Source of the DNA: Bacteroidota bacterium | GTDB lineage: Bacteria; Bacteroidota; Bacteroidia; Flavobacteriales_D; Crocinitomicaceae | Direction: 5' to 3' | DNA length: 64,000 bases | NCBI GenBank assembly: GCA_024280155.1 | Contig: JAJRQQ010000106.1 | Coordinates: forward strand, 1 to 64,000 | In this document: piece by piece, positions 1 to 7,904 of the stretch | How positions within the stretch are numbered: the first letter of the stretch is position 1 | Layout of the letters: the number at the start of each line of letters is the position of its first letter | Made by a program: the position numbers and the translations under genes | Notes under the pieces: generated by a model | Told to the model about the DNA's origin: nothing | Seen by the model: the letters and a program-made list of their open reading frames with translations, nothing else | The model's database searches: none

Positions 1-1
1 C

Positions 2-2326
2 AGTCTTTGCGCTATAGCCGGTCAACCCTGTGTGAAATTAAGATTTTATGGAAGACCTTATTATGGTGAACCAAACTATCCTGATTATTATAAATTTGCC
101 TTCGATAACATTGAAATTAGAGATGGACCTGATGTGGGCGTCATTGCATACATTGATCCTGTAAATTCAGGTTGTTTATATAGCGGAACTCAAAATGTAA
201 CCGTTGAAGTATATAACTTTGGGTGTAATGTAATTTCTAATGTACCGGTAACCTCTAACGTTTCTGGTGTTTTAAACACAACCTTAACAGGAACAGTTCC
301 TGGTCCAATCCCAGCAGGGGGGTCTGTAAATTATACTTTCCCTACAACAATTGACATGACACCAATTGGGACATATAATTTCACTTCATTCTCTAATTTA
401 TCTGGAGATAATGTAAACTTTAATGATACCAACTACCTAACAATTGATGTCAATCAAATAACAATAAATACATTCCCATATTTTGAAGATTTCAATTCTG
501 GACCTGGTTATTGGATTCCAAGTGGCTCTAATCCACCATTGAATGGAGGAAGGAATTTTATTTTAAACCCTCTTCCATACCTCAATGGACCTCAAGGACA
601 TGGAGATTCTTGGTATGTGGAAACAACAACATCAAATAATGGAACTTATATTTGGGTGGAAAGTCCTGTTTTTGATTTTACAAGTATTACAAATCCTAAA
701 ATGTTATTTGACATTAAACATTCATTACACATTTCTGATTTCTTTAATGTTCAATATACCATTGACGGTGGAAACACTTGGACAAAACTTGGAACAGCGG
801 CTGACCCATATTGGTATAACCAAACCAACGATTGGAAAAATAGTCATTCAAACCCAGTAGATGAATGGACAACTGTAGAAATTCCCTTATGTAATTTAAT
901 TGGACAAAATTGTGTGAAATTTAGAATTTACGGAAGACCTTATTATGGAAATCCATCTTATCCTGATTATTACAAATTTGCCTTTGATAATTTCCATATC
1001 ACTGCTACGCCTATTGATGCAGAGATTCTCTACACAGCAGGTTGTTTTGGAAGTGAATATGCTTTAGATGTAACCGTATTTAATAATGACCTACTCTGTT
1101 TAACTTCTCCAGACATTAACTCTATTGATATTAGCTATACAATTGACGGTGGTGCTACGATTACACAAAACTTTTCCGGGTTAAGTATCCCTTTTGGGCA
1201 AAGTGGCACTGTAACTATTCCAAATATCACCATTCCAACAAGTAGTAGCACCGTAGTTGTTTGGGGAAGTAACCCTAACGGACTCACTGATCAAATCTGG
1301 GAAAATGATACATTGATAGTTAACACATCAAATTGGCCAAACTGTAATGACTATTGTTCAAATGCAATTGGAGTAGGAATTGGTTCTACGACGATTAGTC
1401 AAACCTCAAACGCAACGGTTAATCCAGGAATAGACCCTCCTTTTCCTTGTGGTAATCCAACACTTGAAAACACTGTTTGGTATTATTTCACTACCGATTC
1501 TGTTGGTGGAAATGTAACGGTTTCATTCTTAAACACAGTTTGTAGTCCTTCTAGTAATGGAATACAAGTCTCTATCAATGAAATTAACGGAGCGCCTTGT
1601 GACACTGCGAATTATACAAATGTCTATTGTGCAAATAACGGAAATATCAATGATATCGTTTGGGGACCTGTTTTACTTCCTCCAAACACAGCTTATTACA
1701 TCACAATTGATGGTTATGCAGTAAATGACTGTGTGTTTGATTTAGATATTCAGGGAGCGATTATTCCATTACCAATTGAATTGTTTGAATTCAACGGAAA
1801 TTGTTCAGGTAATGCTGTGACTATAAATTGGTCAACTGCAACAGAAAACAATAATGATTATTTTGAGTTACAACGTTCTGAAAATGGACAAGACTATACA
1901 ACCATTGCAAATATTGATGGGGCAGGTTCCTCCATTGATGTTCAAACATATTCCTTTAGAGATGACCTTCCAATCAATGGTGTTGGTTATTACAGATTAA
2001 AACAGGTGGACTTTAATGGGGATTATACTTTTACAGAGGTAGTCGCTGTTGATTGTGAAAATGATGTAGAAAATGTAGAATTGTTTCCAAATCCATCTGA
2101 GGGTAATTCTTACTTAAACATTCAACGTCAAAAGAGTAAAAATGCTACAATTCAAATTTTTAACATGGATGGAAAAATAATCTTTGAAGAAAGAATTGTA
2201 TTATCAAAAGAACTGACAACGTATGCTTTAAATCAAAAAGGAATTGAAGCTGGAATTTATACTGTTGTTATTCAATTGGATGAAGAAAAATTCATCAAAA
2301 AATGGATGATTGTTAGTAAATTATAA
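2..2326 (+). CDS. T9SS-sorted modular surface protein, 5'-truncated by window edge
   Basis: The frame is open from base 2 without a start, so the N-terminus and signal peptide lie outside the window; a GTG at 32 is only an internal valine. The visible part has the end of one beta-rich module, a CARDB/Ig-like stretch (about bases 130-460), a second jelly-roll/MAM-like module (about 470-1010), more beta-sandwich sequence, an Fn3-like segment (about 1770-2050) and a C-terminal type A T9SS sorting domain beginning at the motif ELFPNPS (about 2075-2326). The end of the first module (base 31 on) is repeated about 294 codons later (base 913 on) with nearly the same residues, including YGRPYYG and YPDYYKFAFDN. 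By family knowledge such proteins cross the outer membrane through T9SS and are attached or released; the ligand is unknown. No catalytic motif is seen. Confidence 0.85.
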   Translation, partial: SLCAIAGQPCVKLRFYGRPYYGEPNYPDYYKFAFDNIEIRDGPDVGVIAYIDPVNSGCLYSGTQNVTVEVYNFGCNVISNVPVTSNVSGVLNTTLTGTVPGPIPAGGSVNYTFPTTIDMTPIGTYNFTSFSNLSGDNVNFNDTNYLTIDVNQITINTFPYFEDFNSGPGYWIPSGSNPPLNGGRNFILNPLPYLNGPQGHGDSWYVETTTSNNGTYIWVESPVFDFTSITNPKMLFDIKHSLHISDFFNVQYTIDGGNTWTKLGTAADPYWYNQTNDWKNSHSNPVDEWTTVEIPLCNLIGQNCVKFRIYGRPYYGNPSYPDYYKFAFDNFHITATPIDAEILYTAGCFGSEYALDVTVFNNDLLCLTSPDINSIDISYTIDGGATITQNFSGLSIPFGQSGTVTIPNITIPTSSSTVVVWGSNPNGLTDQIWENDTLIVNTSNWPNCNDYCSNAIGVGIGSTTISQTSNATVNPGIDPPFPCGNPTLENTVWYYFTTDSVGGNVTVSFLNTVCSPSSNGIQVSINEINGAPCDTANYTNVYCANNGNINDIVWGPVLLPPNTAYYITIDGYAVNDCVFDLDIQGAIIPLPIELFEFNGNCSGNAVTINWSTATENNNDYFELQRSENGQDYTTIANIDGAGSSIDVQTYSFRDDLPINGVGYYRLKQVDFNGDYTFTEVVAVDCENDVENVELFPNPSEGNSYLNIQRQKSKNATIQIFNMDGKIIFEERIVLSKELTTYALNQKGIEAGIYTVVIQLDEEKFIKKWMIVSKL

Positions 2327-2333
2327 ATTGAAA

Positions 2334-2363
2334 AGAAGGGTTAGGAGATTACTTAATCCTTCT
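2334..2363. terminator. Intrinsic terminator hairpin, probably bidirectional
   Basis: AGAAGGGTTA pairs with TAATCCTTCT as a 10-bp stem with one G-U pair, just after the stop of the T9SS protein and followed by a T-rich stretch. The 3' end of a small opposite-strand reading frame overlaps the stem, so it could end transcripts from both sides. Confidence 0.55.
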
Positions 2364-2451
2364 TTCTCATTTTAAATGCCAACCAAATCGCTCCGACTAA
2401 AAGATGCAGCATTACAATTCCAAAAATAATATACGGCCATTTGTTTCCCAT
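2353..2451 (-). CDS. Small predicted membrane protein, 32 aa
   Basis: A short frame on the minus strand starts at ATG (2449-2451) and ends at TAA (2353-2355). It encodes one hydrophobic segment (residues about 6-26, PYIIFGIVMLHLLVGAIW) between a polar N-terminus MGNKW and a basic C-terminus KMRKKD, a typical single-pass topology with positive-inside tail. An A/G-rich stretch precedes the start. It lies in the otherwise empty gap between two rightward genes. The function is unknown. Support is the protein-like composition and the terminator at its end; there is no comparative evidence here, so it could be a chance frame. Confidence 0.45.
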   Translation of the reverse strand: MGNKWPYIIFGIVMLHLLVGAIWLAFKMRKKD

Positions 2452-2532
2452 TTTTCTTTTTTTGAGGTGCTTTTGTAAAGATATTAATTCTCTTTCAATT
2501 AAACTTTATATCTTGTACCCGATATTTAACCT

Positions 2533-4245
2533 ATGAGAAAAATCGAGCCCAAAAAAGAATACGATGTCGTCATTATTGGCGGTGGAATTAGTGGATTAAC
2601 TTCTGCGGCATTGTTTCGTCGTGCAGGATTAACGTGTTGTTTGTTAGAAATGGACAATCGTCCTGGGGGTTATTTAGCCGGTTTTCGGAGAAAGGATTTT
2701 CGTTTTGATTCTGCCATACATTGGTTAAATTACTGTGGTGAAGACGGATTGGTGACGAAAATTTTCAAAATTATTGGAAACGATTACCCAAAGTGTGAGC
2801 AACAACACAATATTCGCCGATTTGTCAGTGATGAGTACGATTACATGGTCACCGACCAACCCGATGAACTCAAAAAACAATGGATAGCAGAATTTCCTGA
2901 AGATGCAAAAGGAATAAATAAATTCTTTCGTGATGCAAAAAGAATTGCAAAATCATTTGAGAATTATTCGAATTTAAGTCGAACAATGAAAACCATGAGT
3001 TGGTATGAAATCCCTTTTCATGGCATAAAAATGTTGCGATTTGCAATTCCTTTTATTCCCCATTTAAAATATGCTGGCAATGAAGGGTTGGAAAAAGGGC
3101 TTTCAAAATATTTCTCCAATAAAAAATTACACCGTGTTTTTAGTTCAGAACCTGATTTACTCTCTTGTTTAATCCCAATTTCTTGGGCATACTCAAAGAA
3201 TTTTCAATTGCCTCCAAAAGGTGGTTCTCAAAGTTTCCCAGAGTGGTTATTGCATTCTATAGAAGAAATGAAAGGCGATGCATTTTTTAAATCAAAGGTA
3301 ACAGAGGTTCTTGTTGAAAACAATGAAGCAAAAGGCGTTCGTTTCGATCATCGTGATAAACAATTTGAAATTAAAAGTAAATATGTTATCGCTGCTTGTG
3401 ATGCAGAAACATTGTTTGAAAAAATGCTTCCTAAGAATGCAATTCCACAAGAAATAATAACTAAAATACAAGATGCTCCAATGTATTCTTCAGCAATGAC
3501 AGTTGCATTAGGATTAGACTGCCCAGCAGAGGACCTTGGATTTGGAGAAGAAGTTATTTATTTAGCTGATTCCCACGAAGAAAGAAAAAAGCTAGGAAAA
3601 GGAGACCCACACACGAGTGGAATTCACATTTTAGCTTCAACCGTTAGAGATAAAACGCTTGCCCTACCTGAGCACGGAACAGTAACTATACTTATTCCTG
3701 CTTGGTTGGACGAAAATAACACTTGGGGTTGTGAAATAGATGAAAATGGAAATTATATTCGAGGAGAAGAATACAATAGAATCAAACAAGAATATGCTGA
3801 TATTCTCATCGATCGAGTACAAAATAAATTAACGCCAAATTTAAGAGATCACATTATTTATTGCGACATTGCTACACCAATAACACATTTACGTTATACC
3901 GGAAATAAAAATGGAACAATGATGGGGCATAAACCAGGGAAAGAAAACTATAAATCAGGTGTTGCATCTTATTCTACACCTGTGAAGAATTTATTACTGA
4001 GTGGACATTGGGCAGATCTTGGTGGTGGAGTTCCGGTTGCAGTGAAATCTTCCATCAATACAACTTTGATGGTGTTGAAAAAAGAGAACAAAAAAGCTTT
4101 TCGTCTTTTTGCAAAATTTATGGATGGAAAAATAGATGTTGATACTATTAATTCTTCAACAGATTTAACCCCATATTCAAACAATTGGGAAATTGAACCC
4201 ACTCCAGCTGAAAAGAAAATGAAACGTCGAGAACAGGAGGATTAA
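2533..4245 (+). CDS. FAD-dependent desaturase/isomerase, CrtI/CrtISO/RetSat-like
   Basis: This 570-residue protein opens with a Rossmann dinucleotide-binding motif (VVIIGGGISGLTSA, residues about 12-25) and the ribityl-contact GGY motif of the phytoene desaturase/carotenoid isomerase superfamily. Near the C-terminus the segment LLLSGHWADLGGGVP is the conserved FAD-binding end motif. The family oxidises or isomerises isoprenoid or retinoid-like polyenes, or is annotated only as NAD(P)/FAD-dependent oxidoreductase. No phytoene synthase or cyclase lies nearby, so a carotenoid role is inferred from family alone. It appears to be transcribed alone; the next gene has its own promoter. The ATG at 2533 sits just ahead of the Rossmann fold. 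Confidence 0.75.
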   Translation: MRKIEPKKEYDVVIIGGGISGLTSAALFRRAGLTCCLLEMDNRPGGYLAGFRRKDFRFDSAIHWLNYCGEDGLVTKIFKIIGNDYPKCEQQHNIRRFVSDEYDYMVTDQPDELKKQWIAEFPEDAKGINKFFRDAKRIAKSFENYSNLSRTMKTMSWYEIPFHGIKMLRFAIPFIPHLKYAGNEGLEKGLSKYFSNKKLHRVFSSEPDLLSCLIPISWAYSKNFQLPPKGGSQSFPEWLLHSIEEMKGDAFFKSKVTEVLVENNEAKGVRFDHRDKQFEIKSKYVIAACDAETLFEKMLPKNAIPQEIITKIQDAPMYSSAMTVALGLDCPAEDLGFGEEVIYLADSHEERKKLGKGDPHTSGIHILASTVRDKTLALPEHGTVTILIPAWLDENNTWGCEIDENGNYIRGEEYNRIKQEYADILIDRVQNKLTPNLRDHIIYCDIATPITHLRYTGNKNGTMMGHKPGKENYKSGVASYSTPVKNLLLSGHWADLGGGVPVAVKSSINTTLMVLKKENKKAFRLFAKFMDGKIDVDTINSSTDLTPYSNNWEIEPTPAEKKMKRREQED

Positions 4246-4248
4246 TTG

Positions 4249-4256
4249 TACCTTTG
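4249..4256 (+). promoter_or_regulatory. Bacteroidota -7 promoter element TACCTTTG
   Basis: TACCTTTG matches the sigma-ABfr -7 consensus TAnnTTTG and lies 21 bases before the chosen ATG of the secreted nuclease gene. No clear TTG sits at the expected -33 position. Confidence 0.5.
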
Positions 4257-4277
4257 CAGCATATAATACATACTGAT

Positions 4278-6020
4278 ATGCTACACAAAATTATTTTCTC
4301 CTTATTCATCCTTATTTCTGTATCAAGTTTTTCGCAAACAGATACCATTTCAATCATGTCCTATAACTTATTAAATTTTCCAGATGGAAGTTCAATTTGC
4401 GGTACAAATACTCACGTTCAAAATCGTTTTGACACATTAAGAAAAATCATTGGTTATTCTCAACCTGACATTTTTGTTGCCTGCGAAATTCAAAATCAAA
4501 AAGGAGCAGACAGTATTTTAAATCGGTCGTTGAATGTTTTTGGAACAACTAATTATTCTGCCGCGAATTTTCACAATAACACAAATAGTTCGCAAGGTTT
4601 ACACAATATGTTGTATTATAATTCCGATAAATTAATTCTTCTTTCTCAGGATGTAATTCCGACAAGTGTTCGTGACATTGACCATTATGTTTTATACTGT
4701 AACGACCCTAATTTGGGTAACTTCTTCGATACTACGTTTATTGAGATTTATATGTGCCACTTAAAAGCAGGAAGTTCATCTTCTAGTCAATCTACAAGAA
4801 ATACACAAATAACTTTATTACGCAACTACATCGATACACGCCCTCAAGATAGACATCATTTTGTGTGTGGTGATTTGAATGTATATCGAAGTAATGAAGC
4901 TGGTTATCAAACTTTAACAGCAGGAGGATTAAATCCAATGCAAGATCCCATAAATTCTCCAGGAAACTGGAATAATAATAGTTCTTATGCAAATATTCAC
5001 ACACAATCGACTAGAACTTCTGGTGGTTTAGATTGTGGCGCTTCGGGTGGAACGGATGATCGATTTGATCAAATATTATTCTCCAACAATCTATTTTCAG
5101 GTGTAAATGATTTAAAATACATTTCAGGAAGTTATGATGCTGTAGGAAATGATGGAAATCATTATAATTCTAGTTTGCTTTCTAACCCAACAAATACACA
5201 ATACCCAGACAGTGTGGTGAAAGCATTGTATTATATGTCTGATCACATGCCTGTTTTTCTAAAAACATTGGTTACTTATCCAACAAGCAATGGACTAGCA
5301 TTAAATCCTTCACAAACTCCTGTTTCTTGTTTTGGTGAGAATGATGGATCTGCAACAGTTCAACCAAATGCCGGTCAAGCACCATACACATATTTATGGG
5401 ATGCAAATGCTGGTAATCTAACCACACAAACAGTTACAAATTTAGCTACAGGAATGTACTGTGTCACAGTAACAGACAATCTTGGAGAAGTAGATAATGT
5501 GTGTGTTTACGTTCCTTCACCTTCTGAAATTCAAACCACACCTTTTTTAACCGCTGAAACAGATAATTGCAACGGTTCAGCGGCTGTTCTCGTTTCAGGT
5601 GGACAATCTCCTTATTCTTATAGTTGGAATGACCCAATGAATCAAACTACTGCGAATGCAACAGGTCTATGTTCGGGTAATTATACTGTAACGATAACAG
5701 ACAATATCGGATGCACAACAACACAAGATGTAACTATTCAGAACAACACCAGTGGAATTGAAGAATTATCTTTAGCTTCCTTTAATATTTCTCCCAACCC
5801 TTTTCAGAATGAAATAAAAATTACTGTAGAAGAACGTATTGGAGAAGTTCAACTCCAACTGAAAAACGTTCTGGGCAAAGAAATTCTAACATCTATAATC
5901 AATGTTTCAAAAAATGGCCAAGAATTTGTATTGCCACTTGAAAAGTTACCAAAAGGCATTTATTTCATTACATTCATTGTTGAAAATAAGTCTTTTACAA
6001 AAAGAATGATTAAAAATTAA
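4278..6020 (+). CDS. Secreted endonuclease/exonuclease/phosphatase-family protein with SprB repeats and T9SS domain
   Basis: The ATG at 4278 is chosen because it begins a signal peptide (MLHKIIFSLFILISVSSFSQ) and lies just behind a promoter element; an upstream in-frame ATG at 4254 overlaps that promoter. The N-terminal about 340 residues form an EEP (DNase I-like) fold: MSYNLLNFPDG at the start, GDLNVYRS near residue 197 and SDHMPVF near residue 320 are the GDxN and SDH catalytic-site motifs. Two SprB-type repeats follow (about residues 350-500, each with the pattern CFGENDGSA or YSWND...GNYTVTITD), then a T9SS type A sorting domain (SPNPFQNEI on). It is probably a cell-surface or released nuclease or phosphodiesterase; the substrate is not determined. 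Confidence 0.8.
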   Translation: MLHKIIFSLFILISVSSFSQTDTISIMSYNLLNFPDGSSICGTNTHVQNRFDTLRKIIGYSQPDIFVACEIQNQKGADSILNRSLNVFGTTNYSAANFHNNTNSSQGLHNMLYYNSDKLILLSQDVIPTSVRDIDHYVLYCNDPNLGNFFDTTFIEIYMCHLKAGSSSSSQSTRNTQITLLRNYIDTRPQDRHHFVCGDLNVYRSNEAGYQTLTAGGLNPMQDPINSPGNWNNNSSYANIHTQSTRTSGGLDCGASGGTDDRFDQILFSNNLFSGVNDLKYISGSYDAVGNDGNHYNSSLLSNPTNTQYPDSVVKALYYMSDHMPVFLKTLVTYPTSNGLALNPSQTPVSCFGENDGSATVQPNAGQAPYTYLWDANAGNLTTQTVTNLATGMYCVTVTDNLGEVDNVCVYVPSPSEIQTTPFLTAETDNCNGSAAVLVSGGQSPYSYSWNDPMNQTTANATGLCSGNYTVTITDNIGCTTTQDVTIQNNTSGIEELSLASFNISPNPFQNEIKITVEERIGEVQLQLKNVLGKEILTSIINVSKNGQEFVLPLEKLPKGIYFITFIVENKSFTKRMIKN

Positions 6021-6025
6021 AATCA

Positions 6026-7240
6026 ATGAAAAAAACTCTACTATTCATCATAATATCTTTTATTGTTTCATTTTCTTGGGGGCAAAACATCGATGACAAT
6101 CGAATTTCATTTTCATTTACCCAATATCCTTTAATCAATATTGAAGAAGATTTCCGCACGTATGAAATTCGAGTTGAACATGGTTATGAGCAATCCAATC
6201 AAGACAGTTTAACACTTTTAGAAGCGAAGAAAGAACAATATGCTCGAACTTATACTGAGTATAAACAAAGGAGAGATCAAATTGAGATTGCTTATTTAAA
6301 AAGATTAGCAGAATGGCAAAAAAGAGAAAATGCTAACTCAACAACCCAAACCCCTCCACCAAATCCTAAACCAAAACCACCCGTTTACCCTACACCACCG
6401 GATTATTCAAGTATATTAAACCCTATATTGAGTTCTTCTTTTACGGATGCAAGCACAAATCAAGTCATCAACATTGAAGGTTTTAAAAAAGGATTAGGCG
6501 GTTCAATTCTTACCGTTGATATACAAGCCATTCGAAATATTCGAATTACGATGAAAAAGAGTGGTTCTGGTGCAAAAACAAAATATAAATATACGTGTGA
6601 ATACCAACTACCGATTGTGGTACGATTTGAAACCCCAACAAATGGTGTTGTACTAGAAGAAACTGTTCTTCAAAATACTCAAAGCTATCAAATGAAAAAA
6701 TATAAAAGCCAATATGAGTTTGATGTTTATTGGTTACAGAATAAAGAACAGTTTTACAGAGAACTTGAAGCTTATGCAAGAAGAAGAGCATTAAATGAAG
6801 TAAATACCTTTCTCAATGACCAATTAGGTTATGTTGTTAAAACTCGTTCTACTGAAATATACGCTGTAAAACGATTTAAAGGATACGATTATTCTGACTT
6901 CAATCATGCACATGCAACAACAGTTACAGCTCTTCAAAAAGTGGGTAATGATATGGAACATGAATCTGCAATAGATGATTTAGAAAAAGCATTGAAAGAA
7001 TGGCAAGCTATTCTGTATGAAAGCACCCCTTCTGATAAAAAAGCACGCGTAAATAAAAAAGTTACGGCAGTTGTTCGATGCAACATAGCTGAAATTTTAT
7101 TTTGGTTGAACCGTTTTGAAGAGGTTAGAACAGAAGTCAACCTTGCTGAAAACTCTGGAGTAATGAAAGCTAAAAATCACGCAAGAGCTGTTAAAAACTT
7201 CTATGAAGACCAAGAAAGAAGGTGGTACGTCTTTCATTAA
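6026..7240 (+). CDS. Exported protein of unknown function with proline-rich linker
   Basis: This 404-residue protein starts 5 bases after the T9SS nuclease and probably shares its transcript. It has a clear signal peptide ending SFSWGQ. Residues about 60-105 are charged and coiled-coil-like, followed by a proline-rich linker (TQTPPPNPKPKPPVYPTPP) near residues 108-126, a beta-rich middle and a helical C-terminal third that includes SAIDDLEKALKEWQAIL and resembles tetratricopeptide helices. It lacks a T9SS sorting domain and a lipobox, so it is probably periplasmic. I do not recognise the family, and no catalytic motif is evident. Confidence 0.65.
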   Translation: MKKTLLFIIISFIVSFSWGQNIDDNRISFSFTQYPLINIEEDFRTYEIRVEHGYEQSNQDSLTLLEAKKEQYARTYTEYKQRRDQIEIAYLKRLAEWQKRENANSTTQTPPPNPKPKPPVYPTPPDYSSILNPILSSSFTDASTNQVINIEGFKKGLGGSILTVDIQAIRNIRITMKKSGSGAKTKYKYTCEYQLPIVVRFETPTNGVVLEETVLQNTQSYQMKKYKSQYEFDVYWLQNKEQFYRELEAYARRRALNEVNTFLNDQLGYVVKTRSTEIYAVKRFKGYDYSDFNHAHATTVTALQKVGNDMEHESAIDDLEKALKEWQAILYESTPSDKKARVNKKVTAVVRCNIAEILFWLNRFEEVRTEVNLAENSGVMKAKNHARAVKNFYEDQERRWYVFH

Positions 7241-7311
7241 AAAAAATAATTTTTATTATTCCGAAATAATGTTTTATTTTTGACGTTCAATAAGTTACAA
7301 AACCCATTTAT

Positions 7312-7521
7312 ATGAAACTTTTACTTTCCATTTTTATTGTTCTATTCTCATTCATCTCTTCTGCAGAAACGATGACAGAGCTTTCTCCTCAAAACAATCA
7401 AGAAATTGAAGCTGTTATTTCTTTTGATAAAAGAAAAAAGAAAGCGCGTAAACAACGAAGAATGAACAAGAAAAGAAAAAGAAAGTGTAAACAATTTGGA
7501 AGCAAAAGTTACGCTGGATAA
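7312..7521 (+). CDS. Small exported highly basic protein, 69 aa
   Basis: A signal peptide (about residues 1-18, ending SSA) is followed by an acidic stretch and then a very basic tail: residues 40-62 are mostly Lys and Arg (KRKKKARKQRRMNKKRKRK), ending CKQFGSKSYAG. A -7-like element TATTTTTG at 7275-7282 precedes it by about 30 bases. The sharp charge split suggests binding to an anionic polymer such as LPS, DNA or peptidoglycan, but that is inference. A Bacteroidota-specific small-protein family seems likely; no function is known to me. Confidence 0.6.
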   Translation: MKLLLSIFIVLFSFISSAETMTELSPQNNQEIEAVISFDKRKKKARKQRRMNKKRKRKCKQFGSKSYAG

Positions 7522-7542
7522 ATTTCAAAAACTTCTATTAAC

Positions 7543-7844
7543 ATGATTAAATCAACGGTTGTTTCACTTGCATTTATTGCAATCAGTTTCTTTTCTTTTT
7601 CTCAAAAAGAAAGTGAAAACATTTTAAAATATATTCAAGCTTGCGAAACTTGTAATGAAGTTATCATGATTTCTGCAGGATTAGAAAAAAATATACCGGA
7701 GCTTGGTTTGAAAATGTTAAAATTGAAGACGGCTACCTTGTTTTTACAAAAGGGACTTTAGTTCATCGTTGGAATATGGAAAAATTTGTGTTCATCGAAG
7801 AAAACAGTAAATACTTTCGCATCTATTTAGAACAAGCACGTTAA
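7543..7844 (+). CDS. Small exported protein, frameshifted at an A7 run
   Basis: The frame beginning at ATG 7543 encodes a signal peptide (ending FFSFSQ) and 72 residues up to a stop at 7761. From the seven-A run at 7685-7691 onward, the -1 frame instead gives protein-like sequence (YTGAWFENVKIEDGYLVF, then IEENSKYFRIYLEQAR) to TAA at 7842-7844. One additional A would join both parts into a protein of about 100 residues. The part of the first frame after the run is short and unremarkable. Possible causes are a consensus error in a homopolymer, a real inactivating indel, or slippage at the A run. The function is unknown; it lies 21 bases after the basic small protein. Confidence 0.5.
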
Positions 7845-7904
7845 TCGGGTTATTTCTATTTCATTTCACATTTTCTTGTATCTTTAGTCATTCAAATTTG
7901 AACT

